Shown here: positions 18,314-26,117 of the stretch, piece by piece
How the letters are laid out: each line of letters starts with the position of its first letter
Numbering within the stretch: the first letter of the stretch is position 1
Assembly (NCBI RefSeq): GCF_030291075.1
Contig: NZ_CP127407.1
Span: 3,160,001-3,224,000, forward strand
Length of the DNA stretch: 64,000 bases
Direction of reading: 5' to 3'
DNA from: Stenotrophomonas sp. 57
Lineage (GTDB): Bacteria; Pseudomonadota; Gammaproteobacteria; Xanthomonadales; Xanthomonadaceae
Made by a program: the position numbers and the translations under genes
Notes under the pieces: generated by a model
The model's input: only the letters and a program-made list of their open reading frames with translations
The model's database searches: none
Told to the model about the DNA's origin: nothing

Positions 18314-18483
18314 GGCGTTGCCTCCGGATGCCGTGCCTTCCATTCGGCCAACGCCTTGCGATAGCGCTGCAGCTCATCGGCATACAGGTCCAGCACGCAC
18401 AGCGGACAGCCGCTGCCGCAGCACTCGTTGGGACCGGGCTCTTCGGGTGGCAGCGGGCGGGGATCGGGATCGGGAACGGACAC
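18310..18483 (-). CDS. Small oxidoreductase-like domain protein
   Basis: 57 aa with a GTG start (SVPDPDPRPLPPEEPGPNEC). The core ECCGSGCPLCVLDLYADELQ is the signature of the short oxidoreductase-like (PF09791-type) domain, with CC-x-SGC-x-x-C cysteines able to bind a metal or disulfide. The GTG was chosen because the following residues match the usual N-terminus of these proteins; an alternative TTG lies 15 nt upstream. No Shine-Dalgarno is evident. It is coupled to the DUF998 gene by ATGA. Confidence 0.7.
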   Translation of the reverse strand: MSVPDPDPRPLPPEEPGPNECCGSGCPLCVLDLYADELQRYRKALAEWKARHPEATP

Positions 18484-18530
18484 GGTTGGAAGCGACAATA
18501 GGGAGACAGGCCCCAGTGTAACGGCCCGGC

Positions 18531-19133
18531 TCAGGCGCCCAGCTGGCGGCGCAGGTTTTCCCGCGCGGCCGCGTCCAGGCGCTGGTGGAAGAAGTCGCTG
18601 AGGAAGATGCGCGGCGCACGCAGCAGGCCCTGCAGGAAGCGACGACGGCCGGCGCGGTAGAGGAAACCCGGCACCACGCCCTTGTATTCCTCGGCCACGC
18701 CACGATCGTAAGCGGCGAACACCGGCTCGGGCGCGGCCAGGATCGCCATGTCGCAGTCCAGGAACAGGGCGGCCTCGGCATCCACATCCGCCGCGCCGAG
18801 CGCGCCATGCCGGGCGGTCAGCAGGATCAACTGCTCGACCCGGGCCGCGTCGACCCCGGCCAGTTCCGGCGCCCGGGCGATCGCCTGCAACGCCAGCGCC
18901 GCCGAACGCGCCTCGTTGTCCTTGCGGCCGGCCTCGTAGATCGCGTCGTGGTAGAGCACGGCCAGGTAGACCTCGGCCGGCTGCTGCCAGCCCGGGCCAT
19001 CGGCCACGTCCTGGCAGTGCTGCAGCACAGCACGCACGTGTCCGAAGTGGTGGTAGGCGCGTGGCGGCGTGGCATAGGCATCCTGCAGCGTCTGCCATTG
19101 CGCCGGTGCAATCGGGATCGGGGCGAAGTCCAT
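18531..19133 (-). CDS. HD-domain metal-dependent phosphohydrolase
   Basis: 200 aa. Metal-binding HD residues are visible: YHHFGH with His32, the HD doublet His62-Asp63 in LYHDAIYE, and a later Asp in FLDCDMAIL. The group is a predicted metal-dependent HD hydrolase, sometimes called N-methyl-D-aspartate receptor NMDAR2C-like in databases. The substrate is unknown; nucleotides are typical for the superfamily. It is the first gene of a minus-strand group with the 57-aa and DUF998 genes, 47 bp upstream. Confidence 0.8.
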   Translation of the reverse strand: MDFAPIPIAPAQWQTLQDAYATPPRAYHHFGHVRAVLQHCQDVADGPGWQQPAEVYLAVLYHDAIYEAGRKDNEARSAALALQAIARAPELAGVDAARVEQLILLTARHGALGAADVDAEAALFLDCDMAILAAPEPVFAAYDRGVAEEYKGVVPGFLYRAGRRRFLQGLLRAPRIFLSDFFHQRLDAAARENLRRQLGA

Positions 19134-19225
19134 GCGGCGATCATCCTGCCAGCGACCGCGCCGGGCAAGCTGGACAATTTTTCACCAGCCCCTCACATCG
19201 CTTGCGGGGCAACGCTGCGATGCGG

Positions 19226-19271
19226 TTGTCCACAGCTTTGTCGAGGGCTGGTCCACACCACGTGTGGATGA
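19226..19271. promoter_or_regulatory. Cluster of three DnaA-box-like 9-mers
   Basis: TTGTCCACA (19226-19234), TGGTCCACA (19249-19257) and TCATCCACA on the minus strand (19271-19263) each differ from TTATCCACA at one or two positions. The last two form the palindrome TCCACA..TGTGGA. They lie in the divergent gap between the HD and TPR genes. Binding is untested. Confidence 0.35.
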
Positions 19272-19316
19272 ACCGGCGACCGACCGGCGGTAGATGCGGG
19301 GCCCCTGCCGCGGGTC

Positions 19317-19322
19317 TACACT
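19317..19322 (+). promoter_or_regulatory. -10-like element TACACT before the TPR gene
   Basis: TACACT lies 39 bp before the ATG at 19362; no convincing -35. A GGCGGGAGCGCC hairpin-like stretch follows in the leader. Confidence 0.35.
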
Positions 19323-19361
19323 GCCGCCAGGCGGGAGCGCCCGCCGTCGCCGGGAACCGCC

Positions 19362-20516
19362 ATGCGCCGTCTTGCCGCTTGCTTCCTTGCCCCGTTGCTG
19401 GCGATCGCCTGCACGCCCATCGCCCAGGCCCAGGAGCCGCCACCGCCGGCCCCCTACGTGGCGCCAGCCACGCCGCCCAGCGTGGCGACCGTACCAACGC
19501 CGGAACAGGTACTGGCCATTCCGCCGCAACTGCGTGAGATGCTGCAGAAACAGGTGATCGCCCGCCACAACGCGCGCGAGCAGCGCCTGCAGGCGCTGGT
19601 TGAAATGATCTTCGGTGCGCAGGCGCTGGACCTGCAGTACGACCCCAACGCGACCTACACCGTGTCGGAGATCTGGCAGCACCGGCGCGCCAACTGCCTG
19701 GCCTTCACCCTGCTGTTCGTGACCCTGGCACGCGAGGCACGCATCCAGGCGCGCGTACAGGAAGTGGACCGGGTGGTGTCCTGGTACCAGGACCAGAACC
19801 AGGGCGTGGTCTACAGCGTGGGGCACGTCAACGTGGGCGTGCTCGTGGAGGGGCGCAACGGCACCGTCGATCTGGACCGCAACATCCTGTACGACCGCCG
19901 CGGCCCACACCCGATCAGTGGTGAGCGGGCGCTGGCGCACTTCTACAACAACCGCGGCGCCGAACGCATGGCCGTGGGCGACCTGGCGGGCGCGCGTGCA
20001 TTCTTCGATGCGGCGCTGGCCCAGGATGCGGACTTTTCGGCAACCTGGAACAACCTGGGCGTGCTCGACAGCCGCCAGGGCGATCTGGCCGGCGCACGGG
20101 CAGCGCTGGAAAAGGCGCTGCGCGTGGACGACCGCCAGGACGCGGCACTGACCAATGCCAGCGTGCTGTACCGCCGGATGGGCCTGACCACGCAGGCACT
20201 GGTACTGGAACGGCGCCTGGCGTCGGTGCAGCGGGAAGATCCCTTCGTGCAGTACATGCAGGGGGCGGCGGCCGAGCGTCGTGGCGATCTGGCCACGGCC
20301 ATCCGCTATTACCGGCGCGCGGTGCAACTGTATGAAAACGCGCACCAGTTCCATTTCGGGCTGGCGCGCGCGTACTTCCTCAGCGGCCAGGTCGCCCGTG
20401 CCGACCGCGAGCTGCTGCGCGCGCGGTCGCTGGGTGGAACCACTGAACAGGCGCGTTACCAGGCCAAGCTGGACAGCCTGGCGCGCCTGCGCAGCCAGCA
20501 ACAGGCGCGACGCTGA
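19362..20516 (+). CDS. Exported transglutaminase-like/TPR protein
   Basis: 384 aa. A signal peptide ends around AQA (residue 23) and is followed by a Pro-rich linker. Residues about 75-185 form a transglutaminase-like core with Cys112 (RRANCLAF), His155 (VGHVNVGV) and Asp170, a plausible catalytic triad. From about 190 at least four TPR units follow (YNNRGAERMAVGDLAGARAF, WNNLGVLDSRQGDLAGARAA and others). The layout suggests a periplasmic scaffold or peptidase acting with partner proteins; no substrate can be named. It is divergent from the HD-domain gene across a region with DnaA-box-like sites. Confidence 0.75.
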   Translation: MRRLAACFLAPLLAIACTPIAQAQEPPPPAPYVAPATPPSVATVPTPEQVLAIPPQLREMLQKQVIARHNAREQRLQALVEMIFGAQALDLQYDPNATYTVSEIWQHRRANCLAFTLLFVTLAREARIQARVQEVDRVVSWYQDQNQGVVYSVGHVNVGVLVEGRNGTVDLDRNILYDRRGPHPISGERALAHFYNNRGAERMAVGDLAGARAFFDAALAQDADFSATWNNLGVLDSRQGDLAGARAALEKALRVDDRQDAALTNASVLYRRMGLTTQALVLERRLASVQREDPFVQYMQGAAAERRGDLATAIRYYRRAVQLYENAHQFHFGLARAYFLSGQVARADRELLRARSLGGTTEQARYQAKLDSLARLRSQQQARR

Positions 20517-20522
20517 AGGCGA

Positions 20523-20858
20523 TCAGGCCTTCTTGAGGAAGCAGGTCTTCAGCACCAGGCCCTTGATCTTGTCCGAGTTGCCTTCGATGTGCTCGGCATC
20601 GTCCTCGACCAGACGGATGTTGCGGATCACCGTGCCCTGCTTGAGCGGGATCGACGAGCCCTTCACCTTCAGGTCCTTGATCACGGTGACGGTGTCGCCG
20701 GCCTGCAGGGTATTGCCGTTGCTGTCACGCACGACCAGGGCCGAACCGGCGCTTTCCTCGACGGTCCATTCGAAACCGCAATCGGCGCAGATCCACAGCG
20801 CGCCATCGGCGTAGGTGTTTTCCAGGGTGCACTGCGGGCAGGCGGGAACAGACGACAT
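20523..20858 (-). CDS. yjdM: YjdM/PhnA-like zinc-ribbon protein
   Basis: 111 aa. An N-terminal zinc ribbon is made by Cys7, Cys10, Cys24 and Cys27 (CPQC..CADC). A small beta domain follows with the family's VVRDSNGNTLQAGDTVTVIKDLKVKG and LKTCFLKKA ending. Historically called PhnA, but it is not phosphonoacetate hydrolase and its role is unknown. The start at 20858 has GAGG nine bases upstream; the longer ORF start is rejected. It converges on the TPR gene with a 6-bp gap. Confidence 0.9.
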   Translation of the reverse strand: MSSVPACPQCTLENTYADGALWICADCGFEWTVEESAGSALVVRDSNGNTLQAGDTVTVIKDLKVKGSSIPLKQGTVIRNIRLVEDDAEHIEGNSDKIKGLVLKTCFLKKA

Positions 20859-21039
20859 CGGCAAGTACCTCAAAGTGAATCAACAGTGGCTATTGTAACC
20901 GGCCAGCCCTCGGCGCCCTTTCCCCGCCGGTGCGCTGCCGCCGCAATGGCCGCAGTGGGAGCAGCGTGATGCCGGAACTTGCAGTCGGCGGCGAACTGCA
21001 GCAGAGTGCGCGGCCCCTGATCGCCCCCGGAACTCACCC

Positions 21040-22401
21040 ATGCGCCTCGGCATCGACTTCGGTACCAGCAACTCCGCCGCCGCCATCGTGCATGAGGGGA
21101 AACTGCTGCCGATCCGCTTCGGCGACGCCGAGCAGTTCCGCACCAGCGTGTATTTCCCTGGCGTGGTACCCGACCCGGACGACTTCCAGCTTGATGACGG
21201 CCAGGAAAACCAGCTGCAGCAGATGATCGACAGTGCCGCGCGCGCAGCCCGTGCCGCCGGCCAGGAACGCACGCCGCAGGCGCTGCGCCGCGAAGCCCTG
21301 CGTGCCCTGCGCCGTGAATGGATGGAAGCCCGCGCCGGCAAGGAACGCAGCGCCAGCGACCTGCTGCAGAACGCGGTCTACGGTGACGAAGCGCTGGAAG
21401 CCTATTTCGAGGAACACGAAGGCAACCTGGTGCAGAGCCCGAAGTCGATGCTGGGCTACAACCTCCACCCGCGTGCGAAGCAGACCATCACCGGTATCGC
21501 GGCGCACATCCTCGAACATATCCGACTGACCGCCAGCGCCCAGCTCGGCCAGCCGCTGCGCGCGGCCCTGCTCGGTCGCCCGGTGCAGTTCCGCAGCTCG
21601 ATCGGTGCGGCCGGCAACGACCAGGCGCTGGACATCCTGCGCGAGGCCGCCACCCAGGCCGGCTTCGACCAGATCGATTTCCTCGAGGAACCGGCTGCGG
21701 CGGCCATGCATTACCACGCCGAAAGCCGCGAGCGGCACCAGGCGGTGATCGTCGACATCGGTGGCGGTACCACCGACATCGCGCATGCCGAAGTCGGCGG
21801 CGACGACGCCCCGCGCATCCACCGCGCCTGGGGTATCGCCCGCGGCGGTACCGACATCGATCTGGCGCTGAGCCTGTCCAGCTACATGCCGCTGTTCGGT
21901 CGCGGCATCACCCGCGTGCCCGCCCACCACTACGTGGAAGCGGCCACGGTGCAGGACATGACCCGCCAGCGCGAGTTCCGCCTGCACAAGTACGATCATG
22001 TGGACGCACCGTGGGGCGACCGCCTGCAGGCGCTGCAGGACACCGGCAATACCGCCCGCCTGTACCGCGATGTCGAACGCGCCAAGATCGCCCTGAGTGC
22101 TGCAAGCGAGCATCGCAGCACGCTGGACTACATCGCCCGCGACCTGCATGCCGACAGCAGCGCCGACGGCCTGGCCGCCGCCGCCCATGGCTACCTGGAG
22201 CAGATCCGCGAACTCCTGGCCCAGGTCCGCAGCGACATCGGTGGCGACCCGGATGCGGTGTTCCTGACCGGCGGCATGTCCCGTGCCGGCTACCTGCGCC
22301 AGGCCGTGGCCGAGGCATTCCCGGGCGCCCGCATGGTCCACGGCGAGCCCTCGCTGGGCGTGGTCCAGGGCCTGGCGCTGGCTGCGGCCAGCCAGGATTA
22401 A
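21040..22401 (+). CDS. Hsp70-family protein (YegD-like)
   Basis: 453 aa, containing only the actin-like ATPase part of Hsp70. Phosphate-1 loop MRLGIDFGTSNSAAAIV, the connector EEPAAAAMHY, phosphate-2 VDIGGGTTDIAHAEV, and the adenosine motif FLTGGMSRAGYL are all present. There is no substrate-binding C-terminal domain, as in E. coli YegD, so it may be a partial or specialised chaperone. Substrates are unknown. It stands alone; an AT-rich TATTGT stretch 150 bp upstream could be part of a promoter. Confidence 0.85.
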   Translation: MRLGIDFGTSNSAAAIVHEGKLLPIRFGDAEQFRTSVYFPGVVPDPDDFQLDDGQENQLQQMIDSAARAARAAGQERTPQALRREALRALRREWMEARAGKERSASDLLQNAVYGDEALEAYFEEHEGNLVQSPKSMLGYNLHPRAKQTITGIAAHILEHIRLTASAQLGQPLRAALLGRPVQFRSSIGAAGNDQALDILREAATQAGFDQIDFLEEPAAAAMHYHAESRERHQAVIVDIGGGTTDIAHAEVGGDDAPRIHRAWGIARGGTDIDLALSLSSYMPLFGRGITRVPAHHYVEAATVQDMTRQREFRLHKYDHVDAPWGDRLQALQDTGNTARLYRDVERAKIALSAASEHRSTLDYIARDLHADSSADGLAAAAHGYLEQIRELLAQVRSDIGGDPDAVFLTGGMSRAGYLRQAVAEAFPGARMVHGEPSLGVVQGLALAAASQD

Positions 22402-22535
22402 CAAAACGTTACGCGGTCTAAGTTACTCTTGGTCGGCTAGATTCCAGCTGCACCTTCCACCGGCCACGCCGGTGTGTCCACCCTGCAGCCCGGCCCGCCC
22501 TGCGGGCCTAGCGGCCATGCCTTCCTGGCTCGTTC

Positions 22536-22922
22536 ATGGTCCGCGCACTACCGGAGCCGCCATCGAGACCCGCTTTGGGCACCCGCCAGGCCCCTGAGGC
22601 CTTACAACCTGACGCAGCACCTGCACCCATCGACTGCCGCCGTTGTGACGCGGTCTGTTGCCGGTTGCCCGTGCTGCTGCAGCCCGGCGACCAGGTACCC
22701 GGCCAGTTCCTCGCGCGCGACGCGCACGGCCGTGCCGTGATGGCGCGCAACGAGGAAGGCTGGTGCGCGGCGATCGATCCCTATCACCTGCGCTGCACGA
22801 TCTATTCGCAGCGCCCGGCGATCTGCCGCCAGTTCTCAATGGGCGGCGATGACTGCCGCCGCGAGCGGCAGGACTACCTGCGCCAGGCCGATGCCTGCGC
22901 GCTTTCCTCCCCTTCCACCTGA
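22536..22922 (+). CDS. YkgJ-type cysteine-cluster protein
   Basis: 128 aa. The cluster Cys34, Cys37, Cys41, Cys42 (CRRCDAVCC) is followed by spaced Cys77, Cys87, Cys97 and Cys107, the pattern of the YkgJ/CxxCxxCC family that may coordinate zinc or iron-sulfur. The conserved YSQRPAICRQF block confirms the family. The first 25 residues are not conserved-looking, so a later start is possible. Followed after 11 bp by a small gene. Confidence 0.75.
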   Translation: MVRALPEPPSRPALGTRQAPEALQPDAAPAPIDCRRCDAVCCRLPVLLQPGDQVPGQFLARDAHGRAVMARNEEGWCAAIDPYHLRCTIYSQRPAICRQFSMGGDDCRRERQDYLRQADACALSSPST

Positions 22923-22933
22923 CAGGAGCAACC

Positions 22934-23116
22934 ATGCCCCGCAAGGCAAAGACCCCCGCGAAGGCCAGCAACAGCATCCGCAGCGAACGCAAGGGCGCGG
23001 CCGCCAGCACCGTGGTCAGCAGCGATTCGATCGCTTCGGACCTGGCAGCGTTCCGCAAGGCCGGTGGCAAGATCGAAGTCCTCGGCACCACCTGGGCGCT
23101 GAAGAAAGCCAGCTGA
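22934..23116 (+). CDS. 60-aa basic protein of unknown function
   Basis: 60 aa, rich in Lys, Ala and Ser (MPRKAKTPAKASNSIRSERK at the N-terminus), then a more structured end (DLAAFRKAGGKIEVLGTTWALKK). A strong ribosome site GACAGGAG lies seven bases before the ATG, and the codon use matches the neighbours, so I consider it a real gene. The basic N-terminus could bind nucleic acid; that is inference only. It sits 11 bp after the cysteine-cluster gene and is probably cotranscribed. Confidence 0.65.
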   Translation: MPRKAKTPAKASNSIRSERKGAAASTVVSSDSIASDLAAFRKAGGKIEVLGTTWALKKAS

Positions 23117-23127
23117 CCCAGCCCCGA

Positions 23128-23150
23128 CCGCGGCGGCGCTGCCGCCGCGG
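23128..23150. terminator. GC-rich perfect hairpin between convergent genes
   Basis: CCGCGGCGGC / GCCGCCGCGG with a 3-nt loop, between the 60-aa gene and the end of the DUF4097 gene. No T-run; possible bidirectional 3'-end stabiliser. Confidence 0.5.
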
Positions 23151-23165
23151 CCTGCCGGACCGTGC

Positions 23166-24047
23166 TCAGCGGTCCAGGCGTACCCGCACACTGCCCGAAT
23201 GCGACTGGATGCGGATGTCACCGTCGCCGCCGCCCAGCCGCGTGTCGAGGTGGCTGCCCGGCCCGTAGCGTGGCCGCTCCACCTGGCCGGCATCGCTGTT
23301 GATCGAGCCGCTGAAGCTGTTCACCGACAGCTGTGCCGACACTGCGCGCGGCAGGCTCAGCGTGACCGAGGCACTGACCGATTCAACATTGATGCGGCCG
23401 CCGGGCGCCAACCCGGCTGCTGCCAGGTCGATGCTGCCTGAGACGGTCTCCACCCCCAGCCGCTGCACGCGCCCGGCGTCGACCTCGACCCGGCCGGACA
23501 CCGTCTGCGCACCGATATCACCGGACACGCCGCCGCCGGCCTGGATCCGGCCACTGACCGTGTTCACATCCAGCTTCGGCGTCTGCAGGCGTGCGCTGAC
23601 GCTGCCACTGACCGTGTTGAGCTTGCTGTCGCCACTGCGGCCAGCCGCGCTCAGGCTGCCGCTGACCGTGTCGGCCTGCAGCCGTCGCACATCGATGCCA
23701 CTGATGTCCTGGCTGGCACTGACCGTGCTCAGCAGCAACTCCACCGAACGCGGCACGTTCAGCACCAGCGTCGCGCCGCCGTTGTTGTTGCGGCGGGGGT
23801 ATTCGATCTCCCAGCGCACACGGTTGGCGCTCTTCTCCTGGCGCAGCTGCAGGCCGTCGCTGAGCGTACCGGTGAGCTGCACGTCATTGCGGTCCCAACC
23901 ACGCACGGTGACCTTGCCAGCGACGTTGCTCAGCTCGATGCGACCGCCCGCGGCCAGGGTGTGGCGCTCGTCGATACGGGTGTCGGCCAGCGCCACGGCG
24001 GGGGCCAGCAGCAGCGCGACGCAGCAGGAAATCAGGGTTCGGGTCAT
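23166..24047 (-). CDS. Secreted DUF4097 beta-helix-like protein of an ECF operon
   Basis: 293 aa with signal peptide (ends VALA, residue 21). The rest is a long run of short beta-strand repeats with a recurring VSGS/VSGR core (DTVSGSLSAAG, LNTVSGSVSARLQT, QTVSGRVEVDAG, ETVSGSIDLAA), the DUF4097 putative-adhesin pattern. Predicted location is the periplasm or cell surface. It is the third gene of the sigma/anti-sigma operon, 11 bp after the anti-sigma gene with a GAGGAG ribosome site, so it is likely an output of that regulator. Confidence 0.8.
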   Translation of the reverse strand: MTRTLISCCVALLLAPAVALADTRIDERHTLAAGGRIELSNVAGKVTVRGWDRNDVQLTGTLSDGLQLRQEKSANRVRWEIEYPRRNNNGGATLVLNVPRSVELLLSTVSASQDISGIDVRRLQADTVSGSLSAAGRSGDSKLNTVSGSVSARLQTPKLDVNTVSGRIQAGGGVSGDIGAQTVSGRVEVDAGRVQRLGVETVSGSIDLAAAGLAPGGRINVESVSASVTLSLPRAVSAQLSVNSFSGSINSDAGQVERPRYGPGSHLDTRLGGGDGDIRIQSHSGSVRVRLDR

Positions 24048-24058
24048 GGGGGGTCTCC

Positions 24059-24592
24059 TCAGGTCGTCAGGCCGGACTCGGCGGCATAGGCCGCCTGCCG
24101 GGTCAGTTCCAGCCGCAGCGCGTAGGTGCGCTTGAGCTGGCCAAGCAGGTGCGGCGCACGCGGGTCCTGCGCCAAGGCGGCACGGATCTGCGCCGCGCTT
24201 TCATCCAGTTCATGCAGGGCCGGCTGCCATTCCGGCGCCCGGCCATCGGGCAGCGCGGCCACGGCCTGCTGGTACTGTTCGGTCATCGCCGCTGCCTGCA
24301 GCTGCAGCGCGGACGGCACCGGCGTGTCCGGCTGCGCGTGGCGCCACGGCGCCACCGCATACAGTGCCAGGCTGGCGGCCAGCGCGGCGCCCACCGGCAG
24401 CCACAAGCGGCGCCGCGAACGGGTTGGCAGGGCCACCACGTTGCCCGTTGGCGGAGGTGCTGCCTGCGGTTCGCGCGGCGGCAGCTGTGCCGACAGGCGC
24501 GCCCAACCATCGGTGGGGACATCGCGCTCGTTCGGCAGCCCGCGCAGCCGGGCCAGCAGGTCGTGATCGGAATCGTGTTCGTGTGTACTCAT
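24059..24592 (-). CDS. Putative anti-sigma factor, single-pass membrane protein
   Basis: 177 aa. There is an acidic N-terminus (STHEHDSDHDLLARLRGLP), one transmembrane helix at about residues 65-84 (WLPVGAALAASLALYAVAPW) and a periplasmic helical domain. No zinc-binding ZAS motif (HxxxCxxC) is present, so assignment as anti-sigma rests on topology and position. Its ATG overlaps the sigma gene's TGA by 4 bp, ensuring equal synthesis, as is usual for sigma/anti-sigma pairs. Confidence 0.7.
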   Translation of the reverse strand: MSTHEHDSDHDLLARLRGLPNERDVPTDGWARLSAQLPPREPQAAPPPTGNVVALPTRSRRRLWLPVGAALAASLALYAVAPWRHAQPDTPVPSALQLQAAAMTEQYQQAVAALPDGRAPEWQPALHELDESAAQIRAALAQDPRAPHLLGQLKRTYALRLELTRQAAYAAESGLTT

Positions 24593-25167
24593 GTCATGTC
24601 TCCCAGCCGTGCGCGCAACAGGCCGCGCGCACGATGCAGCTGTGCCTTGGAACTGCCGACGGCCATCTGCAGCTGCTCGGCGATTTCCTGGTGTTTCCAG
24701 CCTTCGATGTCGTGCAGCACCAGTACCGCACGCGCCCGTGGTGGCAGTGTCGACAGCGCGCGCTCAAGATCGCGCTCGGTCCCGGCACAACGGTCATGCA
24801 CCGCCAGTTCCTGCAGGCCGCCGTCGACATTGTCCAGGCTGTCGTGATCCTGCCCGGCCGCCCGGCCGCGCAGTTCCATCAGCGCGGCGTTGACGCCCAG
24901 CCGATGCAGCCAGGTGGACAGGCTGCTCTCGAAACGGAACCCCGGCAGTGCTTTCCAGGCCTGCAGGAAAGCCTCCTGCAGCGCATCCTCGGCACGTGCC
25001 TGCTGGCCGCCACACAATCGCCACAGCACAGCGAATACACGCGGCGCGTGACGCCGGTACAGCAGTTCATAGGCAGCGGTGTCGCCCGCGGCCGCCGCCC
25101 GCACCAGGGCGGGTTCGTCGGCGGCGTCGTTGGCGGCAGGCGGCGCGGGCATGGTGGTGTCGAGCAT
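24589..25167 (-). CDS. ECF-type RNA polymerase sigma factor
   Basis: 192 aa. Region 2 is DTAAYELLYRRHAPRVFAVL with the core-binding and -10-recognition helix (RAEDALQEAFLQAWKAL, STWLHRLGVNAAL). Region 4 has LPPRARAVLVLHDIEGWKH and the helix-turn-helix EIAEQLQMAVGSSKAQLHRARG. The start at 25167 is preferred; ATG at 25152 is the alternative. Immediately upstream lies a bipartite motif, also present facing the other way, that probably is its own promoter. It heads a sigma / anti-sigma / DUF4097 operon. Confidence 0.88.
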   Translation of the reverse strand: MLDTTMPAPPAANDAADEPALVRAAAAGDTAAYELLYRRHAPRVFAVLWRLCGGQQARAEDALQEAFLQAWKALPGFRFESSLSTWLHRLGVNAALMELRGRAAGQDHDSLDNVDGGLQELAVHDRCAGTERDLERALSTLPPRARAVLVLHDIEGWKHQEIAEQLQMAVGSSKAQLHRARGLLRARLGDMT

Positions 25168-25173
25168 ATCGCT

Positions 25174-25199
25174 TGGATGCGGCGACCCGGGAAAAGGTT
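25174..25199 (-). promoter_or_regulatory. Putative ECF promoter for the sigma operon
   Basis: Reading on the minus strand: AACCTTTT (25199-25192), 8 bp, then GCCGCATCCA (25183-25174). AACCTT resembles ECF -35 elements. The same two blocks with the same spacing occur divergently at 25228-25253. The end lies only 6 bp before the ATG at 25167, so the transcript would be leaderless or use ATG 25152. Confidence 0.65.
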
Positions 25200-25227
25200 T
25201 AGAACCGATCGATGATCGATGGCATGC

Positions 25228-25253
25228 AACCTTTTTTGCCGCTGCCGCATCCA
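25228..25253 (+). promoter_or_regulatory. Putative ECF promoter for the divergent small gene
   Basis: AACCTTTT (25228-25235), 8 bp, GCCGCATCCA (25244-25253): an exact match in both blocks and spacing to the minus-strand motif before the sigma gene. Between the two copies is a near-palindrome ATCGATGATCGAT (25209-25221). Confidence 0.65.
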
Positions 25254-25293
25254 TGGATGGTCCTTCGCGAAACTACCGTCCGGGAGTCCTGCC

Positions 25294-25473
25294 ATGTCCA
25301 GCCCAACCTGCGCCGCCCTGCTGGTGATCGCCGCCTGCGTCGTGCTGCAGGCATTGGGGCTGTCGCTGCAGCTGCGCCCCGACAACGGCCGCGCCTGCCT
25401 GCAGCAGCATCGCCAGGAGCTGGTGTGCCTGGCCTGGGCCCCGGCGGTCGAATCCACGGCACGCGCCGGGTAA
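25294..25473 (+). CDS. 59-aa exported peptide, likely ECF regulon member
   Basis: 59 aa with a hydrophobic N-terminal helix (CAALLVIAACVVLQALGLSL) and a short polar end containing two cysteines (ACLQQHRQELVCL). It could be a signal-anchored or secreted peptide. GGGAG lies seven bases before the ATG. It is transcribed divergently from the sigma operon and carries the same bipartite promoter-like motif, so I infer control by that sigma factor. No family recognised. Confidence 0.6.
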   Translation: MSSPTCAALLVIAACVVLQALGLSLQLRPDNGRACLQQHRQELVCLAWAPAVESTARAG

Positions 25474-25509
25474 CATCGAAGGTCGTTACTGCCACCTGTT
25501 GTCGCCCCC

Positions 25510-26103
25510 ATGATGTTGTCGCTGAAGGATCACCTGCCGGCCTGGACCTACCCTTGGCTCCACGACGCGGGTATCGCCGTGAAGATCCTGCTCACCCTGC
25601 TGGCCGCGTGGCTGCTGCGGGTGATGGCGCGGCGCTTGATCCGCCGCTTCGCCGAGCACTACACGCTGCCGCCTGAGATGGCGATGGGCGCGCGCCGGAT
25701 CAGCAGTTTCGTGGTTTATTTCAGCGCAGTGCTGTACATCCTCAGCTTGCTCGGCGCCTCGCCGTCGGTGTTGTGGACCGCGTTCACCGGCTTCGCGGCC
25801 GTGGGTGCGGTGGCCTTCTTCGCAGCGTGGAGCGTGCTGTCCAACATCTTCTGCACGCTGCTGATCTTCACCACCCGCCCGTTCCGCCTGCATGACTACA
25901 TCGAAGTGCTGGAGAACGGCGAGAAGCCGGGCCTGAAGGGCCGGGTGATCGACGTGAACCTGATCTACACGACGCTGCAGGAAACCGGCGACGGCCACGA
26001 AGGCACGGTGCTGCAGCTGCCGAACAACCTGTTCTTCCAGCGCACGGTGCGCCGCTGGCGCGACCCGGGACAAGCGCCAGGCGGCATCCAGGGCGACGGC
26101 TAA
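25510..26103 (+). CDS. Small MscS-family mechanosensitive channel
   Basis: 197 aa, shorter than E. coli MscS (286 aa). Three hydrophobic helices are visible: about residues 20-40, 63-83 and 88-122. The third has the Gly/Ala-rich pore pattern (GFAAVGAVAFFAAWSVLSNIF), followed by the beta domain (RPFRLHDYIEVLE, then GRVIDVNLIYTTLQ and LPNNLFFQ). The C-terminal alpha/beta vestibule is largely missing. Expected to be an inner-membrane osmotic safety valve. It follows the 59-aa gene by 36 bp. Confidence 0.85.
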   Translation: MMLSLKDHLPAWTYPWLHDAGIAVKILLTLLAAWLLRVMARRLIRRFAEHYTLPPEMAMGARRISSFVVYFSAVLYILSLLGASPSVLWTAFTGFAAVGAVAFFAAWSVLSNIFCTLLIFTTRPFRLHDYIEVLENGEKPGLKGRVIDVNLIYTTLQETGDGHEGTVLQLPNNLFFQRTVRRWRDPGQAPGGIQGDG

Positions 26104-26117
26104 GGTTGGGGGATTCG

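Noticed and set aside
20523..20858. Phosphonoacetate hydrolase
   Set aside because: The old PhnA name for this zinc-ribbon family is a misnomer; no hydrolase active site is present.
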